Shown piece after piece: positions 43,734 to 52,060 of a stretch of 64,000 nt of DNA. A program made the translations under genes and the position numbers. Positions within the stretch are counted from its first letter, which is position 1. Each line of letters opens with the position of its first letter. Source of the stretch: UBA2883 sp050873965 (GTDB taxonomy: Bacteria > Cyanobacteriota > Vampirovibrionia > Gastranaerophilales > Gastranaerophilaceae). The stretch lies in assembly GCA_050873965.1 (NCBI GenBank), contig JBNMJS010000001.1:1-64000 (forward strand), written 5' to 3'. The notes under the pieces were generated by a model, which saw only the letters and a program-made list of their open reading frames with translations, had not been told where the DNA came from and searched no databases.

Positions 43734-45182
43734 TTAGCGTTCTAAATCAGAACTATTTTCTAATAGAGTTTTAAGTTGTTTTTTAGCATCTCTTTGAGAT
43801 TTTATAACTGCATTACCACCAATACAGCCACCTTCGCAACACATAACTTCGATAAGGTTGCAATCAGGACAACTTTTATCTTTAGCAAATTTTTTAAGTT
43901 CTTTGATAGAATCTTTTGTTAATCCATCAATAACATAAGGTTTTGCACTTTCTTTGTCTTTTAATACAGAGCAAACTGCATCAGCAACACCACCTGTTAC
44001 ACCAAAGTTTCTTGCTTGTTTAGAACTTTCTTTGTCGAATTTCTCTTCTTCGCATTCTTCAATATTGATTTTTCTACCTTTAATTAAAGCATTAAGTTCT
44101 TGGTAGTTCATAACGTAATCAACATTTTCGTTATTCATACCTTCTTTCCTCTTTGCAACGCAAGGACTTACAAATACTGAAATAGCATCTGGATATTTTT
44201 CTCTTACTATTTGTGCAGTATAGAATAATGGTGTTCCTGTTGTAGATTTGAATTCTTGAATTTCAGGAAGACTTGTTGCAGTCAAGTTGTTGTAACCAGC
44301 ACAACAAGATGTTGTCATAAATGGAGCACCTTCTTCCATTCTTTCTTCGAATTCTTTAGCTTCGTTGATTGTTGTAATATCAGCACCTTGTGCAACTTCA
44401 ATTACTTCATCAAAACCTGCTTTTTTGATAGCAGATTTTAATTTGTAGATTGAACAACCAAATTGACCAGCAATTGATGGTGCAATCATTGCAACTAATT
44501 TTTTATCAGGTGCTTTGATATTTTTCATAATGTCAACAAGTTGGCTTTTTTCGTTAACAGCACCGAAAGGACAAGCTGCAACGCATTTACCACAAGTAAT
44601 ACATCTATCAAAATCTATTCTTGTAATATTGTTTTCATCTTTATGAATTGCTCCAACTGGACAAGCATCTTCACAAGGTACTGCAAGTTTTACGATTGCA
44701 TTGTAAGGACAAGCTCTCATACACATTTTACAGTTTTTACATTTAGAACCATCAATTTTTGATTTTCCATCAACCATACTAATAGCACCAAATTTACAAG
44801 CAGTTTGACAAGGTCTAGCAACACAACCTTGACAAAGGTCTGTTACATAAATACGGCTAGGTACACAACCTACGCAAGCAGCATCTAAAACTGTTAGTGG
44901 GTCTGTATCTGGTTCTTTTCTTTCAACTGCTTCTTTAGCGAAGGTTGATAATAATTTTGTTTCATCATCTTCTTCAAGTGCAAAACCTAAACCTGCTTTT
45001 ACACGTTCTTTTAAGATTGCACGTTCTTTGTAAATACAACATCTGTAAGGTACATCAGAACCTTTTGGACGCATATCGTAAGGTATTAATCTAGCATTGT
45101 TTTCAAAATCTTCTGAAAAAAATGCTTCAACAATTCTTTCAAGAATTTCGTTCTTGATTTCTATAGATTGAGCGATACTCAT
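43734..45182 (-). CDS. Monomeric [FeFe] hydrogenase, Group B-like
   Basis: A 482-residue [FeFe] hydrogenase. The N-terminal third carries ferredoxin-type cluster motifs (CQGCVARPCQTAC, CKNCKMCMRACP, CITCGKCVAACP). The H-cluster domain has all four ligands: TSCCAGY (Cys293/294), SPCVAKRKE (Cys341) and EVMCCEGGCIGG (Cys449, Cys453). L1 normally reads TSCCPxW, so Pro and Trp are replaced by Ala and Tyr. The arrangement resembles Group B enzymes known from anaerobic gut bacteria. ATG 45182 directly follows GGAGG; an upstream TTG would precede it. It probably evolves H2 from reduced ferredoxin, although sensing is possible. The hydE/F/G maturases are not in this window. Confidence 0.87.
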   Translation of the reverse strand: MSIAQSIEIKNEILERIVEAFFSEDFENNARLIPYDMRPKGSDVPYRCCIYKERAILKERVKAGLGFALEEDDETKLLSTFAKEAVERKEPDTDPLTVLDAACVGCVPSRIYVTDLCQGCVARPCQTACKFGAISMVDGKSKIDGSKCKNCKMCMRACPYNAIVKLAVPCEDACPVGAIHKDENNITRIDFDRCITCGKCVAACPFGAVNEKSQLVDIMKNIKAPDKKLVAMIAPSIAGQFGCSIYKLKSAIKKAGFDEVIEVAQGADITTINEAKEFEERMEEGAPFMTTSCCAGYNNLTATSLPEIQEFKSTTGTPLFYTAQIVREKYPDAISVFVSPCVAKRKEGMNNENVDYVMNYQELNALIKGRKINIEECEEEKFDKESSKQARNFGVTGGVADAVCSVLKDKESAKPYVIDGLTKDSIKELKKFAKDKSCPDCNLIEVMCCEGGCIGGNAVIKSQRDAKKQLKTLLENSSDLER

Positions 45183-45298
45183 TTTTTCCTCCAATTAACT
45201 ATTCTTCAATAAAATTATAACAAAAAATAATTATTATAAAAAATCAAAAATTTTGTCATGCTTTTTCATACTAAAGTATAAATTTTGTGTCTTTAGAC

Positions 45299-45326
45299 TT
45301 GAAATACATAAAAAAGACATTAAAAT
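45299..45326 (+). promoter_or_regulatory. Promoter of the coiled-coil gene, leaderless type
   Basis: TTGAAA (45299-45304), a 16-base spacer, TAAAAT (45321-45326), then seven bases to the ATG at 45334, with no ribosome binding site. Confidence 0.6.
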
Positions 45327-45333
45327 ATATTGT

Positions 45334-45705
45334 ATGATAAGAGATTTTTTCGGAAAAATATTTTCTATAAAAACAACACCACGAGGTGTTGTGTTAACAT
45401 TTATGGGCGAAGAATATGTTCCATTAAAATCAATTGAAGGTTTAGTTGATAGGGTTAAAATTCTTGAAGCATCTTTAGAAAAACGTATAATGACTATCAA
45501 AATAATGGATGAACGTCTTAAGAAAGATAAGGCATTGATAGAACGTATGCATAATGCTTTAGAAGCACAAAATCGTCAAATGCACGAACAAATGGATTTA
45601 ATCAATCATCAAAGGGCACAATTAAAACATATTGACCAAATAAATTGGCGAATGAATAAGTTAAAACATGATCAGAAGAAAATTATTAAAATGTCTGGTA
45701 TGTAG
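45334..45705 (+). CDS. Coiled-coil protein, 123 residues
   Basis: No family recognised. From ATG 45334 the product starts with a short compact N-terminal part (MIRDFFGKIFSIKTTPRGVV), then from about residue 40 to the end forms one long coiled coil, rich in Lys, Glu, Gln, His and Met. ATG 45334 is chosen over a start at 45253 because a promoter with TAAAAT seven bases before it fits a leaderless transcript, and the extra 27 residues would come from promoter DNA. The coding sequence contains a perfect eight-base inverted repeat at 45373-45392. It could be a scaffold or cytoskeletal protein. Confidence 0.65.
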   Translation: MIRDFFGKIFSIKTTPRGVVLTFMGEEYVPLKSIEGLVDRVKILEASLEKRIMTIKIMDERLKKDKALIERMHNALEAQNRQMHEQMDLINHQRAQLKHIDQINWRMNKLKHDQKKIIKMSGM

Positions 45706-45723
45706 TTAATCTTTGTTTTGTTT

Positions 45724-45729
45724 TATAAT
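45724..45729 (+). promoter_or_regulatory. TATAAT element six bases before the lipoate ligase gene
   Basis: A perfect TATAAT is followed by six bases and the ATG at 45736, with no Shine-Dalgarno sequence, the pattern of a leaderless transcript. No clear -35 element is seen. Confidence 0.6.
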
Positions 45730-45735
45730 CTAACT

Positions 45736-46386
45736 ATGAAAATTATAGATTATAATATTTTTAATGGTCAAAAAAATATGGATATTGATTCTGAAATATT
45801 AGAAGAGTCAATTCGTTTGAATAGAAAAGAGACTGTCTTTAGGCTCTACGGTTGGAGTCCAGCGTGTGTTTCATTAGGACGAAATCAAAAAGATGATTTT
45901 ATAAATTATGATTTGCTAAACAAATATGGAGTTGATTGTGTAAGACGATTGACTGGTGGTAGAGCGTTGTTTCATGATAAGGAATTAACTTATAGTTATG
46001 TAGTGCCTGTTTCAGAATTAGAAAATGGTGAAAATATTACAGAATCATATAAACAAATTTCTGGTATATTGATTGAAATTTTTGAAAAATTAGGAATTAT
46101 GTTAACAATTGGTGGGTTAGAACGTCATATTTCAAAAGATAATTATTGTATGTCAATTTCTACAGGTGCTGATTTATGTTTTGAGGGTAGAAAATTTATC
46201 GGTTCTGCTCAATGTAGAAAAAGTGGTTATATTTTGCAACACGGTTCAATTTTGCTAGATTACGATAAAACCTTGATTGACAAAATTTTCCATGAAGATA
46301 CAGATTTCTCAACTATTGTTACTCTGAAAGAAATAAACAGTGACATAACAGTGAATGACATTATTAATATTGTAAAAACTTTGTAA
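45736..46386 (+). CDS. Lipoate-protein ligase-like protein
   Basis: A 216-residue member of the biotin/lipoate A/B protein ligase family. RLYGWSPACVSLGRNQKDDF (about 36-55), VRRLTGGRALFHDKELTYSYV (about 69-89) and the lysine motif FIGSAQCRKSGYILQHGSILL are the expected ligand-binding segments. It could attach lipoate or octanoate to acceptor domains such as GcvH. It is shorter than LplA and may lack the accessory domain, so it could be an octanoyltransferase or amidotransferase relative. ATG 45736 is preferred over an in-frame codon at 45718 because TATAAT lies six bases before it. Confidence 0.82.
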   Translation: MKIIDYNIFNGQKNMDIDSEILEESIRLNRKETVFRLYGWSPACVSLGRNQKDDFINYDLLNKYGVDCVRRLTGGRALFHDKELTYSYVVPVSELENGENITESYKQISGILIEIFEKLGIMLTIGGLERHISKDNYCMSISTGADLCFEGRKFIGSAQCRKSGYILQHGSILLDYDKTLIDKIFHEDTDFSTIVTLKEINSDITVNDIINIVKTL

Positions 46387-46437
46387 TAAGAATTTTTTTA
46401 TTAGCAAAATTTTAAGAAAAAATGTCTTTATAAAAAT

Positions 46438-47643
46438 ATGGTTAATATTTCAAATATTAATAATCCATATACAATTTCATCAAAAAGTACTCAATTAGTA
46501 TCAACTCAACCGAAAAATAACAAGGTTGAGAATAGTTGTGCTGAAAACAAAAATTTGATTGATAATTATATAAATGCTCAAGGTTTGTATAATCAATCTT
46601 TATTAAAGAGTTCAAAAACAGAATCTAGTCCATCAGGAATAAAAAATTATAATAATTATTTTGAGAAAGATATAAATGGTAATATTTTAACGTCAGTTGT
46701 TTATTCACAAGAAAATGGTTCAATTATTCAAAAATTAAAAACAACCTCAGCAGATGGTACAACTGTTGATAGAATGACCTCAAATAGTGATAATGTAAAA
46801 CAAATGACTATTTTAATTAAAGATAAGAATGGTAAAGTTTTACTAGATAAAAATAAATCTACTGAAAAAATATCTGATGATGCAAAGAAAACAACCGTTA
46901 ATGGTGAGGTTTATAATGTATCAGGTTTAAATGGTGAAGTTTTATCAGTTGAACATAATGGTGAAATTGTTAATATTGATTTACGAAAAATGACTGACGA
47001 AGAGGTCGGCAAAATGTCATTAGAATTTGGTAAAAATGGCGAAGAAATTGAATCATTTGAAGACCGTAAAAATCCAATAACAGATGATGAACGTAAAATA
47101 TTATATTCAAAAGTTAAACATTTAGATGGTGATGATTTATTTAGATTATCAAAACAAATCCAAAAACTTTCATATTTAGATGTTCCAGATGGAGCATTAG
47201 AAAGTTTTTATAACGGTGATAATAGAGCACTTATTTATTCTAAAGATGTTGGTGGATTAGTAATTTCCCATGAATTAGGTCATGGCGTAAATCATAATGT
47301 AAATACTAAAGTTGGGGATTTGAATGCCTTGAAAACTAATAATGAACATTATCAAAATATGTATAATTATGAAGTTAATAATTTTCATAAAAATCCGACT
47401 GTAAGTAGTGGCGAAAAATTATTTGACTTGAAATTTACTAATGTAGAAAATATGATGCGAACAGGAATGACTAGAGAAGAGGCCGAACAACGTGTAAGAG
47501 ATGAAAATTTTGCCGAATCTTATGTCGTTTTGAATTGTACAGATATTTTAGATTTTGATGAAAATATCCATTCAAGAGCATTAGCATTGACTAAAAATAT
47601 GCCAAGAACATTGGCACAAGTTGAATATTTATCTAATCAATAA
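46438..47643 (+). CDS. Zinc metallopeptidase-like orphan (HExxH)
   Basis: A 401-residue orphan. The C-terminal third carries HELGH (His278, Glu279, His282) and, about 80 residues on, NFAESYVVL with Glu360 as a possible third ligand, like the gluzincin or anthrax-lethal-factor-type fold (HExxH plus distal E in FAE). The first 100 residues are Asn/Ser/Lys-rich and low in complexity, starting MVNISNINNPYTISS, similar in style to the other orphan N termini here but without a clear SF motif. A repeat-like DKNGK/NGEV region lies in between. No signal peptide is seen. Protease activity is inferred from the motif. Confidence 0.68.
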   Translation: MVNISNINNPYTISSKSTQLVSTQPKNNKVENSCAENKNLIDNYINAQGLYNQSLLKSSKTESSPSGIKNYNNYFEKDINGNILTSVVYSQENGSIIQKLKTTSADGTTVDRMTSNSDNVKQMTILIKDKNGKVLLDKNKSTEKISDDAKKTTVNGEVYNVSGLNGEVLSVEHNGEIVNIDLRKMTDEEVGKMSLEFGKNGEEIESFEDRKNPITDDERKILYSKVKHLDGDDLFRLSKQIQKLSYLDVPDGALESFYNGDNRALIYSKDVGGLVISHELGHGVNHNVNTKVGDLNALKTNNEHYQNMYNYEVNNFHKNPTVSSGEKLFDLKFTNVENMMRTGMTREEAEQRVRDENFAESYVVLNCTDILDFDENIHSRALALTKNMPRTLAQVEYLSNQ

Positions 47644-47647
47644 TTAA

Positions 47648-47656
47648 TGCTATAAT
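47648..47656 (+). promoter_or_regulatory. purB: Extended -10 promoter six bases before purB
   Basis: TGCTATAAT is a perfect extended -10 element. Six bases separate it from the ATG at 47663 and there is no ribosome binding site, so purB is probably translated from a leaderless mRNA. Confidence 0.7.
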
Positions 47657-47662
47657 CATCTT

Positions 47663-48958
47663 ATGATAGATAGATATTCTTGTCCTGAAATGAAATATAT
47701 ATGGGACTTAAACACAAAATTTGAGTATTATTTGAAAGTTGAAATTGCTGTTTGTGAAGCTTACGTTCAACTAGGAATTTTTCCAGATGATATAATTCCT
47801 AAGATTAAAAAGAAAGCAAAATTTTCTGTTGACAAAATTGCAAAAATCGAAGCAGAAGTACATCATGATGTTATAGCATTTTTGACTAATGTTAATCAGT
47901 CTTTAGGGAAAGATTTGTCAAAATATATGCATGTTGGTATGACAAGTTCTGATGTGATTGATACCGCATTTGCTCTTCAAATAAAAGATAGCGGAAATAT
48001 AATAGAACAAGATTTTGATATTTTGTTAGATACTATTAGGCAACTTGCAATAAAATATAAACATACACCTTGTATAGGTCGTTCTCACGGTATTCATGCA
48101 GAAGTTATGACTTTTGGATTAAAACTGTTGAATATGTATGACACAATTGAACGTGTTTATAAAAATTTCTTGTCAGCACAAGAAGAAATTAGAGTTGGTC
48201 AAGTATCAGGTCCAGTTGGAACTTATAGCAATATACCAATTGAATTAGAACCAATCGTTTGTGAAAACTTGGGACTTAAACCTGCTAGAATATCAACACA
48301 AATTATTGCAAGAGATTATCACGCAAGATATATGCAGTCATTAGGTTTGATAGCATCTGTTATTGAACAATTTGCAACAGAGATTAGACATTTGCAAAGG
48401 ACTGAGGTTAGAGAGGTTGAAGAAGGTTTCTCTAAAAAACAAAAAGGTTCTTCTGCAATGCCTCATAAAAAGAATCCTGTTTTGAGTGAAAATTTGTGTG
48501 GTTTGGCAAGAGTTGTTAGAAATAATGTTAATACAGCAATGGAGAATATTGTACTCTGGCATGAACGTGATATTTCACATAGTTCTGCAGAGAGAGTTAT
48601 ATTCCCAGATTCTTTAACATTGATTGACTTTATGTTGAAACGATTTAATTCTGTTTTATCAAATCTTGTTGTTAAAGAAAATAATATGAAATCAAATACG
48701 TTCTTATTTGGTGGAATTGTATATTCTCAACGAGTTATGCTTGAATTGATTGAAAAAGGTTTAACTAGAGAAGATGCTTATGTTATTGTTCAAAGAAATG
48801 CTTTAGATGCTTTTGAAAATAATGGTGATTTTAGATATAATCTAGAACATGATGATGATATTTTAGAATTTTTATCAACTGATGAATTAGATGATTGTTT
48901 CCAAATGAATGATTACCTAAAAAATGTTGATAGAATATTTGAAAAATTTGAGATGTAA
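47663..48958 (+). CDS. purB: Adenylosuccinate lyase
   Basis: A 431-residue fumarase/aspartase-superfamily enzyme that splits adenylosuccinate and SAICAR in purine synthesis. The family signature GSSAMPHKKNPVLSE (about 265-279) is exact, and GRSHGIHAEVMTFG (about 139-152) carries the catalytic His. The length and MIDRYSCPEMKYIW start are standard for the bacterial short form. It begins 19 bases after the metallopeptidase gene, but has its own promoter. A terminator shared with the convergent gene follows. Confidence 0.96.
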   Translation: MIDRYSCPEMKYIWDLNTKFEYYLKVEIAVCEAYVQLGIFPDDIIPKIKKKAKFSVDKIAKIEAEVHHDVIAFLTNVNQSLGKDLSKYMHVGMTSSDVIDTAFALQIKDSGNIIEQDFDILLDTIRQLAIKYKHTPCIGRSHGIHAEVMTFGLKLLNMYDTIERVYKNFLSAQEEIRVGQVSGPVGTYSNIPIELEPIVCENLGLKPARISTQIIARDYHARYMQSLGLIASVIEQFATEIRHLQRTEVREVEEGFSKKQKGSSAMPHKKNPVLSENLCGLARVVRNNVNTAMENIVLWHERDISHSSAERVIFPDSLTLIDFMLKRFNSVLSNLVVKENNMKSNTFLFGGIVYSQRVMLELIEKGLTREDAYVIVQRNALDAFENNGDFRYNLEHDDDILEFLSTDELDDCFQMNDYLKNVDRIFEKFEM

Positions 48959-48984
48959 TAAATAATTTTTTATTTATATATGTT

Positions 48985-49020
48985 ATTAAAAAAGGGTGTT
49001 TCAATTGAAACACCCTTTAA
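48985..49020. terminator. Bidirectional terminator between purB and the acyl-CoA synthetase
   Basis: AAAGGGTGTTTC pairs with GAAACACCCTTT around AATT. On the minus strand the stem is followed by TTTTT, so it serves the synthetase best; the plus-strand tail is weaker. Confidence 0.8.
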
Positions 49021-49040
49021 TAGTTTGTCTATAAGATAGA

Positions 49041-51203
49041 CTAGCAGCAGCAAGTGCATTTGCTGCAATCATCGCAACCTAATGCTTCTTTAGCTTCTTC
49101 AAGTCTAACTTTGATACGACCGTCAACTGCGATACCTTCACCAGTTGTTTCAGAAATTAACAATGGGTTAATATCTAATTCATCGATGAATTTGTAATCG
49201 TTAACTAATTGAGATAATCTCAATAGAGTTTCTTGAATTTGGTCGACTTGTGCAGGTTTTGTACCTCTAGCACCTTCTAACAATTTGTATGCTTTTACAG
49301 ATTTAATCATTTCCATAGCATCCATATCTGTTAGAGGAGCAATTCTGAATGTTACGTCTTTCATAACTTCAACGAACACACCACCTAAACCGAACATCAT
49401 CATTGGACCGTATTGAGGATCTGTAGCGATACCACAAACCATTTCTCTAGAACCTTTAACCATTTCTTGAATGATTACACCTTCAAGACCTTCTAACAAT
49501 CCTTTTTCTTCAAGTCTTGAAAGTAGTCCTTTGTATTCTTTTCTCAATTGTTCTTCTGATTTGATGTTAACTACAACACCACCAACATCTGTTTTGTGAG
49601 ATGTTGTTTTTGAAGTCATTTTCATTACAACTGGGTATCCGATTGAGTTACCAAGTTCAACAACTTCATCTTCGTTTGTAGCTAAGCCATATTTACAAGC
49701 TCTGATACCGTATGCTTGTAATACATCAATTGATTCTAATGTAGTAAGTTGTGCTCTACCTTCGCTTAATGCTTTCTTGATGATGTTTTCTGCTTTTTCT
49801 TTATCTACATCGTAGCAAGGAATTTTGCCTTCTGGTCTTTCCATCCATAATCTTTGTTGGTTAAGTCTGTTAAGTCCGTCAGCAGCTTCTTCAGCGTACA
49901 TAAAGAATGGCATATTAACATCCATATCTGACAACTTAGTGAAGAATTCATTTTTAGTCATGAATACACCAATGATTGGTTTTTCAGGATGTTCTGCTTT
50001 GATTTCCATCAATGCTTTTGCAACATCAATATCTTTTAAGCCTAAGAATGGAAGATAGATAGTGATAATCATATCTACATTTTCATCAGCAATAACTGTT
50101 TCTAATGTTTGTTTGTAGTGTTCGATAGGAGCAGATGCAATCATATCGATAGGGTTTTTAACTGATGCAGCAGATGGTAAGAAACTTCTAAGTTTTTCTT
50201 TTGTTGAATCAGTAATTTTAGCCATTTGCATACCGTATTCGCAGATAGCATCTGTAGCCATGATACCAGGACCACCTGAGTTTGTAATAATAGCAACTCT
50301 GTCACCTTTTGGAATAGGGCAGTTAGCAAATACTTTTGCTGTTGCAAATAAGTTCTTCAAAGAAAATTCTCTGATAACACCAGATTGTTTTAACAATGCT
50401 GCAGCAGCTTTATCAGCACCAGCCAATGAACCTGTGTGAGAAGATGCAGCACTTGCACCAGCAGCAGAACGACCAGCTTTTAATGCTAAGATAGGTTTTT
50501 TCTTAGTGATTTTAGAAGCTAATTTTCTGAAGTTTGATGGGTTTTGGATTGATTCCATATAAAGAAGAATTTGTTCAACGTCTTCTTCATTTTCCCAATA
50601 TTCAAGAGCAGTTTCTGCGTTAACATCTGCTTGGTTACCAATTGAAATGAATTGTGCAAAACCTAAGTTTAAGTCTTTTAAGATGTTTAAGATACCGCCA
50701 CCTAAAGCACCTGATTGAGATACGAAACCAATGTTTCCTCTTTCTGGTAAACTTTCAGCGAAGCAACCGTCCATTCTAATGTCTGAGTGAGTGTTAACAA
50801 CACCTAAGCAGTTAGGACCAACGCATCTCATACCATATTCTTTAACTTTAGCAAGAAGTTGTTTTTCTAATTCAGCACCTTCTTTACCAGTTTCTTTGAA
50901 ACCAGCAGTAATGATACAAAGACCTTTGATGCCCTTTTCGTGACATTGGTCAATTGTAGATAATACAAATTTAGCATTTACTACAATGATTGCTAAATCA
51001 ACTTCTCCAGGGATTTCAGTTACATTAGTGTAAGCTTGTAATCCTTCGATTATACCGCCTTTTGGGTTAACAGGATATATATTTCCGTTGAATTTATATT
51101 CCTGTAATCTTTTCATAATATCTGAACCAATAGTGTGTTCTTTTGTTGAAGCACCAATAACCGCAATTGATTTCGGTTTCATGATTTTGTCTAAACTATT
51201 CAT
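49041..51203 (-). CDS. Acetate/acyl-CoA ligase (ADP-forming), fused alpha-beta, Cys-rich tail
   Basis: A 720-residue NDP-forming acyl-CoA synthetase, which converts acyl-CoA, ADP and phosphate to acid, CoA and ATP. The CoA-binding domain opens IMKPKSIAVIGASTKE; the phosphohistidine loop is SSHTGSLAG (about 252-260); the ATP-grasp domain holds GYPVVMKMTS and GVFVEVMKD. Alpha and beta are one chain, in that order. The last 11 residues are CDDCSKCTCCC, six Cys, which is unusual for the family. It would turn the oxidoreductase product into ATP. AAGGA precedes the ATG; the upstream radical SAM gene is 36 bases away. Confidence 0.92.
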   Translation of the reverse strand: MNSLDKIMKPKSIAVIGASTKEHTIGSDIMKRLQEYKFNGNIYPVNPKGGIIEGLQAYTNVTEIPGEVDLAIIVVNAKFVLSTIDQCHEKGIKGLCIITAGFKETGKEGAELEKQLLAKVKEYGMRCVGPNCLGVVNTHSDIRMDGCFAESLPERGNIGFVSQSGALGGGILNILKDLNLGFAQFISIGNQADVNAETALEYWENEEDVEQILLYMESIQNPSNFRKLASKITKKKPILALKAGRSAAGASAASSHTGSLAGADKAAAALLKQSGVIREFSLKNLFATAKVFANCPIPKGDRVAIITNSGGPGIMATDAICEYGMQMAKITDSTKEKLRSFLPSAASVKNPIDMIASAPIEHYKQTLETVIADENVDMIITIYLPFLGLKDIDVAKALMEIKAEHPEKPIIGVFMTKNEFFTKLSDMDVNMPFFMYAEEAADGLNRLNQQRLWMERPEGKIPCYDVDKEKAENIIKKALSEGRAQLTTLESIDVLQAYGIRACKYGLATNEDEVVELGNSIGYPVVMKMTSKTTSHKTDVGGVVVNIKSEEQLRKEYKGLLSRLEEKGLLEGLEGVIIQEMVKGSREMVCGIATDPQYGPMMMFGLGGVFVEVMKDVTFRIAPLTDMDAMEMIKSVKAYKLLEGARGTKPAQVDQIQETLLRLSQLVNDYKFIDELDINPLLISETTGEGIAVDGRIKVRLEEAKEALGCDDCSKCTCCC

Positions 51204-51239
51204 GTTTTGTCCTTTCTTTTTTATTTATGAATATTTTTT

Positions 51240-51863
51240 TTAGTATCCGTTATCAAGCCATTCTCGATTTCTGAAAGTGGCTCCAATTTCTTTTGCAATT
51301 TTTTCACATTCATCAACTCTAACGTCATAATCTTTATAACCGCTAACAATTGACATTGTTGTTTCAAAGCCTTCTTTAACAGCTTCTCTTGCAAAATTCT
51401 TCATTTCTTTATAAGCATTTTTTACGTTTGGTAAGCACAATTCGTTATATAGTTTTTCATCTTGTGCATTCAAACTGATTGACAATTCATCAACTAAACC
51501 TTTTATTTCTGGCAAAATGTTTCTTTTGTTGATGATATTTCCATGACCATTTGTGTTTATTTTTATATGTGTGTTTGGATAATTTTCTTTTACAAATTTA
51601 GCAACTTCTTTTAATATTTCAAACTTTAATGTTGGCTCACCATATCCACAGAAGGTAAGTCCATTTTTAAGTTTGTCCTCTTGTTTTTTTAATTGCTCTA
51701 TTACATCTTGTGCAGTGAATTTTTCACTTTTTAATCTCATATCTGCACCAACAACATCATCTTTAAGTCTGCGAATACAGAAAATGCAATCATTAGTACA
51801 ACCATTTGTAAGATTTATGTAAACTTTATTTTCTAAAAGATATACTAAATTATCGTCTGACAT
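51240..51863 (-). CDS. Small radical SAM protein (TatD-linked type)
   Basis: A 207-residue radical SAM protein. The cluster motif is CTNDCIFC (near residues 22-29) in the context VYINLTNGCTNDCIFCIRR. It resembles the family named for its usual link to TatD, whose reaction is not established, and lacks extra C-terminal cluster cysteines. Here it lies upstream of the ADP-forming synthetase, not TatD. Other motifs are GLTFCGYGEPTLKFEIL and INTNGHGN. A GAGGTTAG site precedes the ATG. The two genes probably form an operon. Confidence 0.78.
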   Translation of the reverse strand: MSDDNLVYLLENKVYINLTNGCTNDCIFCIRRLKDDVVGADMRLKSEKFTAQDVIEQLKKQEDKLKNGLTFCGYGEPTLKFEILKEVAKFVKENYPNTHIKINTNGHGNIINKRNILPEIKGLVDELSISLNAQDEKLYNELCLPNVKNAYKEMKNFAREAVKEGFETTMSIVSGYKDYDVRVDECEKIAKEIGATFRNREWLDNGY

Positions 51864-52060
51864 ATATTACTAACCTCTATTTTTATTGTCACATATAAAG
51901 CATTTTTATCAAGTAAATATTACGTTTGTAAACCAATTTTTTAATTCGAATTTTTTGAATGTTAATTTTTGTAAATAAAATTTTAAAACTCTTAAAAATA
52001 GGCAATTTTTCTAAAAAAAAAGACTTTATATAAATGTAGTTAAGTATATTGGGAATTATT

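Noticed and set aside
45234..45500. Antisense frame over the coiled-coil gene.
   Set aside because: It overlaps the promoter and start of the sense gene; the shared TTPRGVV string comes only from the palindrome at 45373-45392.
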